DNA from: Rhea pennata
Taxonomy: Eukaryota > Chordata > Aves > Rheiformes > Rheidae
DNA length: 64,000 bases
Reading direction: 5' to 3'
Assembly: GCF_028389875.1 (NCBI RefSeq)
Contig: NC_084666.1
Coordinates: 26,630,308 to 26,694,307, forward strand
Every line of letters starts with the position of its first letter. Position 1 is the first letter of the stretch. The notes beneath the pieces were generated by a model. It was not told where the DNA came from. It worked only from the letters and a program-made list of their open reading frames with translations, and made no database searches. This document shows, piece after piece, positions 1 through 14,403 of this stretch. The translations under genes and the position numbers were made by a program.

Positions 1-3000
1 GCAGTTATAAATGTTGGGCTAGTGTTGAGTTACACCTTACCAAAAAAACATATAAACTGATACTGTCTAAAAGACACTGCACTTCCTCGTGAGGTACATT
101 TTAGGTTTGACTAAAAAATACAATAAACAAGGGAAAGATCTCCTTATCTTTGTCTCTTTCTCATGAGACCCATGATAATCTTGTTTTCCCCCTTCTTACT
201 GGTTACGAAGCTCTGGTTGAACCTCTTCCAAGGCTATGCTTGAGTGATTCCTTCAATGGCTTGTCAGCCAGTGACTTGAGGGATCCAGTCTTTGTTATCA
301 TCAGGTTAGCCATCTCCTGCTCATTAGAGTATCTATATGTTTAAATTATTACTGTTTTTTTTATGTTAATCAGATATCCCCACAAACCAGATGTTCTTAT
401 ATTCCAAGCATCTAGGTATCATTCACATTCCACATATCCTTACAACATGCAGGTTTTCCAATTACTCCATTATGCATCTCTTTTCAGGTAGTCCTGCAGT
501 TTCTCTATTGAAGTGAAAGGCATGTTAAACATAAGCATGTTAAACAGTCTGGGACAAGTTACAGTCTAATTTCCTACTATGTCTGAAGCCCATTTGCTCT
601 TTCTAGCTTGTTTTTGTTCTGTATTTGCCAGATTTCGTTCATATTTTTCCCAGGGTGGCTGCCGTTTTATCATATATGGACAAAATACTTAGTTTCTTTT
701 TCCTTTGAACTCAGACTTCTGTGATGTTGAATATCCTTCCAGAATACAGATATCGCTATAGCCCTCATTAATACAGACCAGTTCAAAAAATATATCCTTA
801 CTTTTGTCACTATGATGACTATTCGGAGGGAAAAGATTACTGTTGATTATGATGTGGTTACACAGGCATTTATATACATTTATATATACTATTTATAAAT
901 GCTTCCTATGCCAGAAAGAATTTTTTCAATGTTAATATCCAAATATTGGAAGTCTACACCTCCTCTTCACACTCTCTACTTTATCTTTTCTAACGAGTCC
1001 TACTTTCTGTGATACTGTTCAATTTGAGCTCGGCAGCAAAGCTCTGAAGAACTTTTGGCTAGTCCTAGAGTCTCTGAAAATGGACTAAAGAAAAAAGGCA
1101 AACTAACTTCTAAACTGGTATAAATTAAGCTATTCTCTTTGTAATCCTACATAACTATAAAAGAGAAGCCATGATTTAACTCTGTACAAATTGGACACAT
1201 TCTCTGACTAAGCTATTCAGTGGAATAAAAAGCTGAATATAGACTATGTTCTGATGGTAATATTTGCTGTTGCTTTCTTTTTTATGTAAAGCTAAGGACA
1301 CTTGCACATTTTCACAGTTTCTCAAAACTCATGTTTCTAGCCTATTTCTTTCAACAGATATCCTTAGCTTTTCATCCCTCTGGCATGTTCTTCTGTGTCC
1401 TTTCCCTCTTACTGACCTTGTTTAACATCTCCTTTTAGCACCGAGGCCATTGCTTCCAAGCGGTTGTTTGGCCAGCCTCTGCTGCCTATGCATTATATTT
1501 TTTAGAAAGTACAACTGGGCTATCCCTACCATTGCTCTTGAGGCTTGAAAGGACTGTTTGAGAACATCCGCTGCATTACTTCATTCTCCTCAACATATTC
1601 TCCTTTGCCATGAAACCTTGAAAAAACTTTTCTAGCTAGGCAACTGGTGTCCTGTGACCACTCTGTACAATCCTGACAAATACTGTGTCTTCCTGCTTCC
1701 TTCACTGCCTGCCTGCCTATTTCACCCTCACCTTCTCTCATTTCTTCGCTTGTCCATGATGGAGCTGCACAGTGGAGCTAGCTGGTGTGGCCACCACAGC
1801 AACACCACTGTTGCGATACAGGGGCAGCGTAAAACCATCCAGGAGCTCAGGAATGGACTGAAGCAGGCTCAAGCATGCTGTGGTGATTTCACTGCTGTTG
1901 TTACCTGCACTAGAGAGAGTAAAGCTGACCTGGGCATGTCTGCTATTCTGCAATCACCTCTCTGATTGCAGTTTAAACATACCCTCAATTATAAGTTCCT
2001 TGGCAGAACTGTGTATGGCAGCAAGAACGATTGGATCATAGTCCATGACTACTCTGAAGCACTATAATAATACCAATAATAAATAATAAACAACAGTAAT
2101 AACTTTTCATCATCCAGCAGCCCAAAGCATATTTAATGTAAAAATAAATAAATCATTGTTATGAAGAGATTCTTACAGCCCCTTCTGTGCTACAATATTC
2201 TGCTTCATTTAGTGTAAAGTACATATCCCAGTCTGACAGCCCTGACAGCAGAACTGTCAGAAGATTTAGTGGAATTGTATGATTTTCTTTCTCTGATCAA
2301 ACTGAGAACCTAGTTGTCTTAGCAAATCTGTAACAAGTTTTTGAATGTTGACAGAAGAAGGGCATGTTGGGGAGAGGTGCAGGTTATAAAAGCTATCTAA
2401 TCTAATGAATATTATAAATCTTAATGAATTTTGTCTTGCTTCTTCTAACATGGATGTTTGTAGGGAGTCTCCTAGTCTTAGTTTACGCATTCTCTATGAA
2501 TATACTAATGATATACTTAGCTTTCAGAGATCTGAGGACTGGCACTAGTAACAAAACTAGATGCTCCTATTTATAACAACTGTTTGATCAATAATGCATT
2601 GCAGATGCACAGCCTATAGTACGTTGTTATAAACATACAAGTGGTATGCACTCTGTGTTAACTCACTTTGCACTGCCCAGTGTTATTCTGCCAGAATAGA
2701 AGCCAAAGAAAATCTTGCTATTTAACTGCATGCTCATTAGAACAACACATAGGTTAAGTTATTGCAGTTACTCACATTTAGCAGGTAAATAAACAAGTGC
2801 TGAATAGGAAAAAGAAAGTGGGGTACAATTTTTATTCCATGAAAAGAAAAATTTTACTGAACTCACAAGGATACTCCTGTTGTTATTGCAGTGCTCCATT
2901 CTCGTTGGCTTTGGGTGAATACCATAACAACATATAGAAAAAAAAGAATTAAAAAAGCTTAAAGAGAAAGAAGATCCTAATTTCCTTTTACTTACACATA

Positions 3001-5296
3001 CCTAGTCAAGACTAACTGCATTGAAGGAAATGTGTAGATGAACTGATTCTGATGGTCTGATTTTGTATTTTATGACATGACTATCAACTGAATAGAGTCA
3101 GAATCTATCATTATTATTTCATTAGGTTCCGGGGGTAGAAATAATTTCCAGAAAAATGCAACATAATATAAATAGAAGGTCTATTTAGATTTGTTGTCCT
3201 TAGGATAGCAAATGAAAATTATTATGTTCTATATGACAAGTAGTAATGAACAACAGTTATTAATTAATGGCTCGGGTTAGCAGAATGGCTTCTGCAGATC
3301 CAATATACATACATACTAATGACAAAATATGTCCTTTTTCCTAAACAAAAATTCCAAATGCTTTTTCCCACACATAGTAGTAGCTTTTTTTCCAAGGAAT
3401 AAGCTAGATTTGCCACTACTTTGTGCTTAAATCAGTATTAAATGTCTTTCTAAAGATATTTCCTTGTAATTTCCTCAGCTAGATGCAAGAGCTACTGGTA
3501 AAATTCTACTGTTTTTTTAGACGGAAAGACAAGCAGTCTCTTTTAGCTTTAAAAGTTTCTGAAGTAAAATTTTTTTGGCATTACGTACACAAACATCAAA
3601 TTCAACTTTCTTTTTCAAGATCAGTTATATTAAAATAGAGCAGATATCATTTTAGTCCTTTCAAATGCTTGGAGAAACAACTACTATCATACTAAACTGA
3701 ATCTTTTTCTGTCCTTTTTAATTGCCAGGGTGTTTTTTTTCTATTTAGTCCATTTTTCCATTGTTTTTTACTATGTACTATCTTGCACGGCTTCTAATGT
3801 CTTCACAAATTTGTAGCCATCTCATCATAATTTAACATGATCTATTTTACACAACAAATGCTAACTGAATGACACAAGATTTTGATTTTTGAGAATAATT
3901 CAGAAGACTTTTTCTCGTGATTTTCAGATATTTTAAAATACACTTGAATTATGAATTGAAGAAATTAAATAAATAATGCTGGTCATTCTTTTTCTAGAAA
4001 GTCAATATATTAAGTGCCAATATCAATTATGTTGGCTTTAACATGTTCCTTTCAGTATCTTGAGTCATTCAGTTTCTTTCATAACACATACACACTCTGT
4101 AGTGAGGTATAGAGAGTATTTTCTGTTTCTATACATGAGCAAAATTTGACTGCCAATATTATTTCACAGATAGAACAAATGAATTAAGGTTTACTGATGG
4201 CTAATCATAACCTTATCATATTAAACTTTAATCTTTTAATACTGTTCTCATTTATATTTCCCTGTAAAATTATATAATTTATCCTTTGTTGTTTAATCCT
4301 GCTGTTTTTATAACAGGTCTTTTTATGCTGGAGTTCAACAGTGAAAATGATAGTTACGTAGTGTTTTATACCTCTGCAACACTGTAGTTTGTAAGGGAAA
4401 AAAAGTAGATGAGCTGTACCATTTCCTCTTGGTCTTCTTGCCTTCTAAGCACATCACTGATGTGTGCAGTGTTGTCTGTGGGATATCACCGAGTGATTGA
4501 TGGTACTTTTTCCCTATCTAAATGCTATTTATAAGTGTTTAGAATGAAATAGTTTTTCTAATAGAGTTTACTGAAGTATGGACATCAATGGGAAGCGTAC
4601 TAACACAGCTTTTAGTTTTAAATGGTCCAGCCCAGCTCAGGCAAAATCAATGACAAATGTCTATTTCTTTTCAGAGAGGAAAGTTGGGACTTCAAGAAAT
4701 TCAGGATAGAAAATCATACAGCATAAAGAAATAGTAAATAAATTCCAGTAATCTTTATACCAAATTTTACAAGTATATCCCACAATATCAGTGGAGCTGC
4801 TTCCAAATTCACATTGTTAAATAGAAACAAAATCAGGTCCACTAAGATTAGATTTAAACTTTAAAAGGGTCACATGGAGCATTATCTGATTCAGTAATTC
4901 TTGTTTATCAAAATAAGCAATCTAATTTATGCAGGATTACCTATATAGGCTAACAGAATTAACATTTAATCGAAAGCAGTAGGAGTCTACAGTTTTTCTG
5001 CATCATTGGTTTAATTATAGTGGAAGACTATATTTTATGCATCCATATGCAGATTTGACATGTTTCCGAGGAACTGGATTTTCATTACTTTGACCCTAAA
5101 TGAAAGGGAAGAAATGCATCTTTTTCTTTTAGAAGCTTGGTCCTCCATAGTGCTGAGCACATTTTAGAAGTATCAAGGGTTTTGAACTGTCATTAAAGTC
5201 AGAAGTTGAAAGGTTGAGTCATACAGACATTTATTTTATAGCAATTAATAACCTGAGAAATTAAGTCACCAATAAACTATACATCTTAATTAGAAG

Positions 5297-5358
5297 CCAC
5301 ATCTTCAGTTTAGTTTAATTACTTTCCTCTTCCACATCTTCAGTTCAATTACTTTCCT
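5297..5358. repeat. Imperfect local tandem duplication
   Basis: A unit beginning CCACATCTTCAGTT and ending AATTACTTTCCT occurs at 5297-5329 and again at 5332-5358. The first copy has a few extra bases in the middle. It looks like a replication-slippage duplication; no function is suggested. Confidence 0.75.
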
Positions 5359-8300
5359 TTGCAGCTTGCATAACAAAGGTTCAGATTCTATATAAGATTT
5401 ACAATAGATTCAGTTGTTCTGCTGTTCGTTTATGTGAAAATCGATGAGAAGAAAGACGAATACTAAGTGATCTATTTTAACTCCCCCTTTGACATACACA
5501 ATTCTCATCGGTAGTAGAATATGCATCATAGAGAATACTCTCCAAAGTCTTTAGGGAAGTACTGAAGTGATACTGTTTTTAAGACGGATGGTTTTTCTTA
5601 CTTTCTCTCTTTATTCCTTTTATATTAATGTATGTCATAGTTTATCTCATTGTATGCACAATTACAATTAAAGGTTCAATACAGTGAGACAAACAGAACA
5701 GGAAGTTCTTCTAAACACAAATTTCAGAGCAGACCATGGACTAAAATATACTCATCAACTTTTGGGAAAAAAAAAGTAACCTCCTTCCCCAGGATATTCT
5801 AATTAATTTACTAAACTAACTTCAGGCTTTACAATGATCTGTTTATTTTTTCACTAACTCAGTATTACATTTCATATCTAGCTATTGCACTGACTTTAGT
5901 CCACTTTCAGATACCTTGCCTTACCTGCTTATTTCTGCCTTTACCAGTCTCCTATTCAGACTACATAAACCAGCTTGCGTACAGCCATTTTGAATACAAT
6001 TTCACCTCATCTGCACATCTGATTCACATTGCATCTGGTCCACCAGAATAAGTGGTCAGATTCCTTATGAATCCTATTTTTTAAATTTTAATAATAAATA
6101 AGAGACACTGAGCCAGTAAAAATTATACTATGCCACCTCTTCCTGAAAGAAAGATCTGTGCACAGACACTATATCCTCAGTCAGAGGATCATGCATCAGA
6201 ACTTACAACCCCTCTAATGGATGTGAATGTTACCTTTGATGTCATAGGTGTACACCCTGCTGACCAGCCCACCTATATTCATTTAGTGTTGGTATCTTCT
6301 CCATGTTGCTCCCTGTTAGGCATGCCTGAATACACTGACCTCTTTTTCACATTGTTTGGCTCTTTCCATATTGTGTGGTCTTTTGTTTATTGTGACAGGA
6401 TCCCTTTATTCATAGGCATTCTCTTTCTTGCTCTACTTATTTTCAGGTGCCTGACTCCAAAGACTCCAGGATAGCGCAATACAACTGTTGAGAAGCTCCT
6501 CTTGAGCTCATAAGCCTAAGGAGATCTCAGCCACCTCTCAGACTAAGGTGTTTAGGTCCCTCTCCCTTCCTGTTAGTGTAGTTCCTCAGCATTCAAGAGA
6601 GGAATCGTAACTTCCCCATTCAACAGAACATGAACAGGCATAGAAAGCCTAGATCCAGAAAACTGTGCATGACACTTCCAGCACATAAGTTCAAAATTCT
6701 GAGCATGCATCATCCACAGACGTCCCATCTCTTTATCTTAACTTTCTTGTGTCTTTACAGAGAAATGGTTTATTACAGGAATGAGCAGTTGGACATCTTT
6801 CTCTTGCCTTAGCCTCCTTGTAATCATTAGACCCCACCCAATGGCTCAAGCAACTTACGTGCTTATAGCACACAGCAGAATATACATAGTGTTCATCTTC
6901 ACCTCTGCTTACAGAAAGTGTGCCAGAGTTTCACTTTTAACAGTGGAGCAGTGATAGGAATACTGCTCTGGAGTGGCCAAGGCAAGACTTTAGCATCTCT
7001 TCTGACTGCAGGACTTCAGGTCAACATTTCTTCTTCTGTGGTCTATTACAGGATAAGGGGCTCTTCTTCTCCTCCCTGCTGTTATTCCAGTCCACACGAC
7101 ATACCTAGGGGAATTCTGGAAGAGGAACAGTCAGACCACCACAGTTCTACACTGCAACAATGGAATTTGGGAAAAGGGAAGCTTAAATCTTAGGCCCTAC
7201 TGTATTGAATGCACTTTTCATTAAAAAATAAGAGAATACATGAGCTATCCTAGGATCAAGAGCTAGAAACAAATTCCATCTCTCCCAGCAAGTGCCAAAA
7301 TCTCTTGATTAGAGACCCTTTTCCCCCTTTTTTCACTCCTTTGAAATACTAAAGTATTTTCTAGGCTTAGGAAAATACCATGAACAGAACAGAGTAACAG
7401 CTGCTGAACTTACCTAAAAAATTATATAACTTGGTATGTACAGCACATATTCCTGTTACAGGTAGGAAACAGAGGGATGAAGTTAACTGAGCCCACATAA
7501 CCCACATCTATGATGAATATGCTAATCAGTCAACTATAATGGAAAAAGCAATGGTAATTCTATGATCTATGAAAGGAGAGATACACACATCTCCCTTCAG
7601 AAAGGGCTGAGTGAATCCTAAGCTGAGTGAAAAAAGCTTCACATTTTTACTCCATTTTCCTATTGTCAGGCTCAGGCAGTTACTGCTCAGAGTGCAGTAC
7701 ATTCTTCTTGTTTTGCAAAAGGGACCAAGGTACCTAAGTGAGGATGTGGACCCTGCTCCTGAGAGCCAAGTTAGCTTCATACAAGTTCGGAAACCTCTTG
7801 CTGCAGGATACTGTAGAGCTAAAAGTATACATGGGTTAATGGACACACTCTTTGAGAGAAGATGCACTAGTGCCTCTTGAATATAAGGATCCTCTAGGTC
7901 AGGAAAACCCCCGTTGTTGATTATCAGTTGTGGGAGGGGGTATGAGGACAAGGATGCTCTGTTTCCTCCATTAAACAATGGAGTAATGGGGCACCTATTA
8001 CTAAGCACTTTTCAATAAAGGCCATTGGACTGGATGGGTTTTGTTGTGATTCTGGAAGGCAGTTCATTCCTATTTCAGATATCTAGATTAAGATACCTCT
8101 TGAGTTAAGCTATTACTTTAGATGTCAGAATAAATTTAAATGATCATAAATGTCTAAAAGAAGAAAAGATAGGAATGGCGATACTAATTTTTTGTCATAA
8201 ATATTGCCCTGGAGTAAAGGGCACAATTAATAGCAAGAGTTTTTTTAGATAATAAGGTTATTCCAGGATTTAAAAGAATCCTTTCTGTCTCACCAAATTC

Positions 8301-8834
8301 TACATTAAAAAGCTTAAATTAGTGGTATTAAGAAGCCGTAATAATGGCAAATGAAGTTAAACATATGTGTGTATTTCTGAAAATTTTAACTGTGAAAATA
8401 TTAAGACACAAAGTATTGATGTTAAGGATATATTAATAAGAAGAAGAAAAAAGAGAGAAGAAAACACTCTTTAAACGGTAGCTTTAAAAGTTGCATTGGT
8501 AATTTTTGGAAATCTGGAAATACACTAAGCTACTTTTGTCCCTTGAATCTTTCTAGAGCTGGTAGATTTTAAACTGCTCCTTCTGATCCACTGTGCATAA
8601 AACTGATACAGTAAATCTACGACCACAGCCCTCCAAAGACAGTTAGTTTATTGACATTTTAATAGCCCCAATTCACATTACATTACCATTGCTGTAATGT
8701 CAGAGCCATTCCAAAAATGGTAGTACTCCCAGTAGCCATGTATTTCACTGCCTGTAGAGGCAATGCTGCTAGTTTTTAAAGAAAAATATGTTGTAGGAGA
8801 GGTGATCAAGAAGCGTTCTTTTGAAGATTCACCT

Positions 8835-8898
8835 TTTGTCCAAGCTACTAAAATAAATGCAGACCATTATATTTGTCCAAGCTACTAGAATAAATGCA
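8835..8898. repeat. 27-base direct repeat, period 37
   Basis: Copies at 8835-8861 and 8872-8898 both begin TTTGTCCAAGCTACTA and differ at one base. They are separated by ten bases. The near identity points to a fairly recent local duplication in non-coding DNA. Confidence 0.85.
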
Positions 8899-9434
8899 AA
8901 AAAAATCGCAGACTCATAAAAATATGCACTTTGTTTTTCTAACACCTACTTAGTAGAAAGTCTTTCCTAAGAAGATTTCTAAATCAACTTCGGCAGCACA
9001 AAAACATACCCCTAAAAAGTTATTACTTTCTAGGGCTCTTGTAACTATTTATCTACCTGCAAGGAAGGGTTATATGTGATTAATTAAACTCTCAAAGCCT
9101 GTGAGTAGCTATCTTCCAGCTGATGCTATCACAACAAGCACAGCACTCATAGGTTATCATATTTTCCTCTGCCCTTTCCAGGAGATTGTGTGGGCATGGA
9201 AGAGAGAATATTCACAGACAAGAATACCCATGGATGCCATCACAGGGGACAATGGCATGAAATGGAGAGAGAATTTGGGACACCTGATATCAAATAGCAG
9301 CAGCATGAATGACTAAGGCATATGAATGGCCAAAATAGAAGGAAATATGTTACATATATATTTCTCATTCATTTCTATTCTCTTGTATCTTCCTTGGACT
9401 CTTTCAAAAACAGAATTTGCAAACCTCAATCCCA

Positions 9435-9463
9435 GAGAATTCAAAAGAGAATTCAAAAGAGAG
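9435..9463. repeat. Short 12-base tandem repeat
   Basis: The unit GAGAATTCAAAA is present twice in tandem, followed by the start of a third copy. It is a simple sequence repeat in non-coding DNA. Confidence 0.85.
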
Positions 9464-10659
9464 GCATTCCATTTTCAGCAGGTAGTATGTAAAAGTGCCC
9501 CTGATGACAAGGAAGAACTCTCCTGGCAACGTGTCAGTCCCGGGAGGATCAAAAGCCCCAAATTCTCTTTCAAAGAAGGCCTCAACACAGTTCACTCTGG
9601 AAAATTTCTCATCTCACTTGTGGTAGGGTTTGCTCAAGATGATAATTTAGTAGTCAGAGTACTTAATCAGAGTCAGAGTACTCCCTTAGTGAGGGAGGAA
9701 GAAATTCTCAGGAAAAAGCACAAAAAACATAGGTTTGTAACTGTTTGCCTACTGCATTTCGTCTTCATTGTTTCATCAAATTAACTTATTTTAAAGTGAT
9801 TTGAAGCCTTAATATCACAGGGTTTTTATTTTCAGTTTGAGTTTATTCCAGTATTTGAGAAGGCAACACTTAGCTTTTAACTTTTGTAAAAGTTTACAGT
9901 CAAGGAAATGAAAATTACTCAAATCTAAACTTATTTAAGTATTTGACTTTGGAAATAAGTGAGAACAGGCAGATGCTCATCATGTGCAGTAGGACATAAA
10001 GTTTAATACTTCTTAAACATTGGTGTACAGGAAATTTTTAGATAGTATTTGGCAGAGACAGTGACGTGCAACATTCAGTTTAGATGAAAGAAACTTTCTG
10101 TGTCTCAGAGAAAGAATAGAATATATTAAAATGCTCTTTATTAAGTGTACTGTCTTAGGAGAAGAAAGAGATGAAGGAGAAGAAAAACGGAGAACTTTCA
10201 GAAAGCCAAAATAATCAGAGACTTTAATTCTTCAAAGTGCCTTGTTTCTGTAACTGTCCTTTCAAATTATGAGTGAGTAGATGGAGATCAATAGTTAATA
10301 GATGCCTGGATGCAGTTTTAGCTGTAAAGACCTAGCTAATTTCCTAGCTAATTGAAGCCATCATCACAAAAAACAGATCCACTGTACTCATGATCTCATT
10401 ACTCTATTTTCAGAATATACTTTCAAGTTAAAATCCAGCATAGCAAAGAAAAGTTTGAACATCATATCAAATCAGAAAACCAGGTTTTCTCTACAAGCCT
10501 TTAATAAGAAGAGAATTAATAAAAAGAGAAGCTAAACTAGCTTTATATTGCAAGTTATTGTCAAAGTAGAAGCTCTCCCACTTAAAGCTGCTGTTGTTTG
10601 CTCAGTACTTCTTACCTAATGAAAGAAATCATCCAAGTCATCAGAAAAGGATGTGATTC

Positions 10660-10682
10660 TAAACTAAACTAAGCTAAACTAA
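10660..10682. repeat. CTAAA pentamer microsatellite
   Basis: About four and a half copies of CTAAA, with one base substituted (AAGCT). It is a simple repeat. Confidence 0.8.
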
Positions 10683-13600
10683 AAATAAAAACATAAAGTT
10701 GCTGCAAATGTCCCCACCAACTTTAACTAGATGCATGAAATTTAACTTAGAAAATAATTTAGCTAAATTTGCAATGGTTGGATCATTAATCCTGCGATCT
10801 CTGGGTCACATATGATTGCTAAAGGTCAAATCTTGAAGTTCTCAGTTCAAACCATAGTCTACTGTTTAGCAAAGAGATCTATAGAAATAATTATTGTTCT
10901 TGTTTTGTTCATGGTTAACACATTTCTATCAGAATCCATGTAAAGTTTACTTAGTCTCAATACTCAAGCCAGCACTCTTATTATTCTTTCTCAGAATACA
11001 GAAAACAATTTCTACAGAAAACAAATTTGCAAAGACAACACCTCTTTAATCAGATTGATTCAAAGTCATTATTGACTGTTAATTACAAAGCAAGAATTGC
11101 TGTTGGAATATTCAACTATTACTTTGAAAAGCAAAAATATATAAACGAACTCCTCAAATCTTTTGTGTCCTTCCAGAGACTTCTTTATAGCCTTTCCACA
11201 GTTAAGATTATTTCTAATATAGATATGTTCCATCTCATCAGAATATAATTTAATTTGAATATCTTATAATTCTAGATCAAAGTTCCTATGAAAGCTTGAT
11301 CTTTACTGAGATAAATGGTTTGTTTCTCCTATACTCAGTTTCAATTTCTATTCTGATCATTTTAATGTGTTGCAAACTAGATGACTGCTCATTAAAAAAC
11401 AAATTTTTATTCTAGTTAAAGAGTCCTTTTTTCTTATACAAAAACATTATTTAATTACTTGATGGAAATAGGCAGGTTACCTTCCTCAGAACCTCCTGAA
11501 AGAAATAGCATAAAATGTTAATTTCATAGCAATGTTTCATGTTACCTTATTAGAAATCTGTAAAATAAATAAGGTCAGGTAATTTTTGGAAATAGTAAAA
11601 GCAAGGTTAGCCAATGTCTGTAAGTAAGAGTACCACTAGATTAAAATATGGATAAAGAAGAGTGAAAAAAGGAACTTTTATAGAAATATATTATATTTTG
11701 TTTATCTACTAGAATACAAACGGTAGCAAAACCTCGACAAGACTCACTGTCAAAATATCTGCTAACTTCAGTGTGTCAGGATGGGCTTGGAGGAAACTAA
11801 ATCCTTAAACTGTCTTTAAGGAGTGAACAATCCTACTTGCACTGGTAAGCTCTCTAAATTTGTGCTATATTTTAAAAATTAGTGAGAATAAAGCAGCTCT
11901 AAGACATACTTTTGTTTCATTTCAGTAATGTCCAGCTCACCCCTAGGAATACCATGAGTTCTTTCTTGCTTTAGTTTCTTCCACTCACAATTATAGAGCC
12001 TCCTTATCTGTATGAAGCTGTATGGAGCATTTGCTCCAGGTCTACATGCGTCCATAGCTTACACATCTCCATTCACACACCCATAGTCCAATTTAAAATC
12101 AAATACGAGAACCTTAGTAGTAGTAGATTGAGCAGGAATTGTCCTTAATCCTTATCATAGATTATCAATAGCACACTTTTCATTCTCGTCTCGCTTATGA
12201 ATAAAAAAAGAAAAAACAGAGAACTTCTAACTGCATATTACTATTCTGAAATGGAAAAGATACTGCTCAATGTTACAAAGTACTTACATTTTGTTCATAT
12301 GATAGAAGGATAAGCGGTGGATACTTACTTGGTTCTCACACAGAGAACTAGTTTTCTAAAAAGTTTTTTTTAAAAAAGCTATGGACTCTTGCATCAACAA
12401 ACACATAGAGTCCTCATCTTTCATTTAAAATCATAGAAAAGAAAGCTGTCAGGGCATATGATGTGGGAGGAAAAGAGTTATTGACTGTGAGATGCAGATC
12501 ACAGAGGGAGAGAGATGAAAGAAAAAATAAACAGAGAATTCATCCTGATGGATTGGGTAATCATCTTCATATATGCATAAATAAATTGTGTGTGAAAAGA
12601 AGTGGTAGTCTGAATTGCACATCTCTGTTTTCCTTTAAACATAGCTTACTCCTAGGATATATTTCAAAAATTATTTAATCAAAGTTTACTCACTGCATGT
12701 TGGCAACTGTAAACAGAGAAAAATAGGAACGAAGAATTTTAATTACAGACCTTTAAAAAATGCAAAGATTGAAATATATAAATAACAATAATCTTTACAC
12801 GGCTGGATGGGAAAGGGAGTGTAGGTGGTGTTTGGCAGGGCAGGTCTCTTGTAACTGCTGATATGAGAAATAAATAGGAAGGAACTCCAAGCTATGGTAG
12901 TTAGACAGTCACGAAACTGCAGTGGATAATGGGAAACCAAATTTAATTGCAGTGCCATGGCAGCAATGGAAAACTGAAGTCACGTTGATCAATAGTGTGT
13001 GACAGGACAGTGGGGAGCAGCTCTGCAGAAGATGACACCCACATGTCTTTGGACTCCAAAGGGAACAGCGAGTCTTACATTATTTCACAGATTTGCATCC
13101 CTGTCTGCAGAACTAAGAAAAGGGGGAAGTAGAGGGGAAAGTAAATACCACAAGTAGCATTGACAAATATGCATATAGAGACAATGATATATATTTGCAT
13201 TTAGGCAATTCCCAAGCTATATTCTTTCTGGCAGCATGAATGAAAACATCTGTTACAGAGAGTGCAGGGACTTTGCATTCAGAAGATGTTCAATCTTTTA
13301 TGCACAATTTGGTCTTCTATGCATATTATGAGACATTTATAGTGGTGGCTCACATAAACTGTCTCCCTTGTGAAATCTCATATTGGGGTAGGTTATTGGA
13401 AGCCAGTAGCCATTACAATGGTAATTTGAGCTGGGACAGAATAATGGCACCACATTATGAACCAATAATGGGATACTAATGTTTGTAGTACACTCTTGTA
13501 GTGCATAGTAATGAAGGGAAAGTGTAACTCTGAAGTCAGTCCTTAATTATTTGGATGATTTTCTGGTTCTGAGTTTAACAAACACTGAAATTTGTCCAGG

Positions 13601-14389
13601 ACTTCAATGCTTATTCAAAGTATTTGAAGTGTACCTGTCTTAGAAAATACACGTGCACCTACCAAGCAGTATTTCAAGGCGTGTTTTAGCTTTTATTGAA
13701 TAAAGCCACCTGAGTCTCTGAGTAGCTTTTCAAATCCCTTAGATTTGCGTACAGATTTATTTCTGTACTGCAAGTGATCTTATGCCATTTGGCAGCACCC
13801 ACCACCGTGATGAACACATGTCACCATTTCAGCAGAATGAGAGGGCAATGAAAAGGGAAAATGCTGGCATCTTGGGTGCAGGTGGCTTATTTTTGATAAC
13901 TGTGAAGAAACAGACACTTAGCTGAGGAAAATGATTTCAATAAATATCCTCTAAGTGTGCTTCCAAATGTTTCAAGTGGTGAAGGTTATGAATCTTCCCA
14001 GTATGGGACATGGCTGCCTACAGGATGCCTTGAATTGAAAAGGCAGTGATTAAATCAACCTGTTGTGCTACATCCAGCGGGGTTGGGTTCAGCAGCTCAT
14101 CAGTGTGAATGGCACCCACAGAGAATGATGTGGAGGCAGCATTTTTTCGTATCTTGGAAGGTCTGAATATCATGCGTTAGTCATATGTGGGGGAGGAACT
14201 GATAAAATAAACAAACGTATGGCATGATTAAGTCTACCACGATACTTACAAACTGGCTCAAATTCTCTGCTTCTACACAGTGGTATCAGAAAGACTTTAT
14301 AGTAATGTAAATGGAGAGCAAAATTTTGCTCCTCAAAGCTAAACTGCAGAATCTCTCTTATAATTACTATATTTGTGGTTCTAAGAAAG

Positions 14390-14403
14390 TTTTTTTTTTT
14401 TTT
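14390..14403. repeat. T14 homopolymer
   Basis: An uninterrupted run of fourteen T. It could be the A-tail of an old minus-strand insertion, but no recognisable body adjoins it. Confidence 0.85.

Noticed and set aside
6130..6474. 114-codon plus-strand frame with a hydrophobic C-terminal part
   Set aside because: Hydrophobicity follows from T-rich sequence. No family features or splice signals.
7526..8008. 160-codon open frame on the minus strand
   Set aside because: No domain, no splice or promoter context, ordinary composition, and an overlapping open frame on the other strand. Likely chance.
8022..8090. Possible CR1 3' tail (TTGGACTGGATGG and GTGATTCTGG)
   Set aside because: Only short, unordered resemblance; no octamer repeat and no coding remnant beside it.
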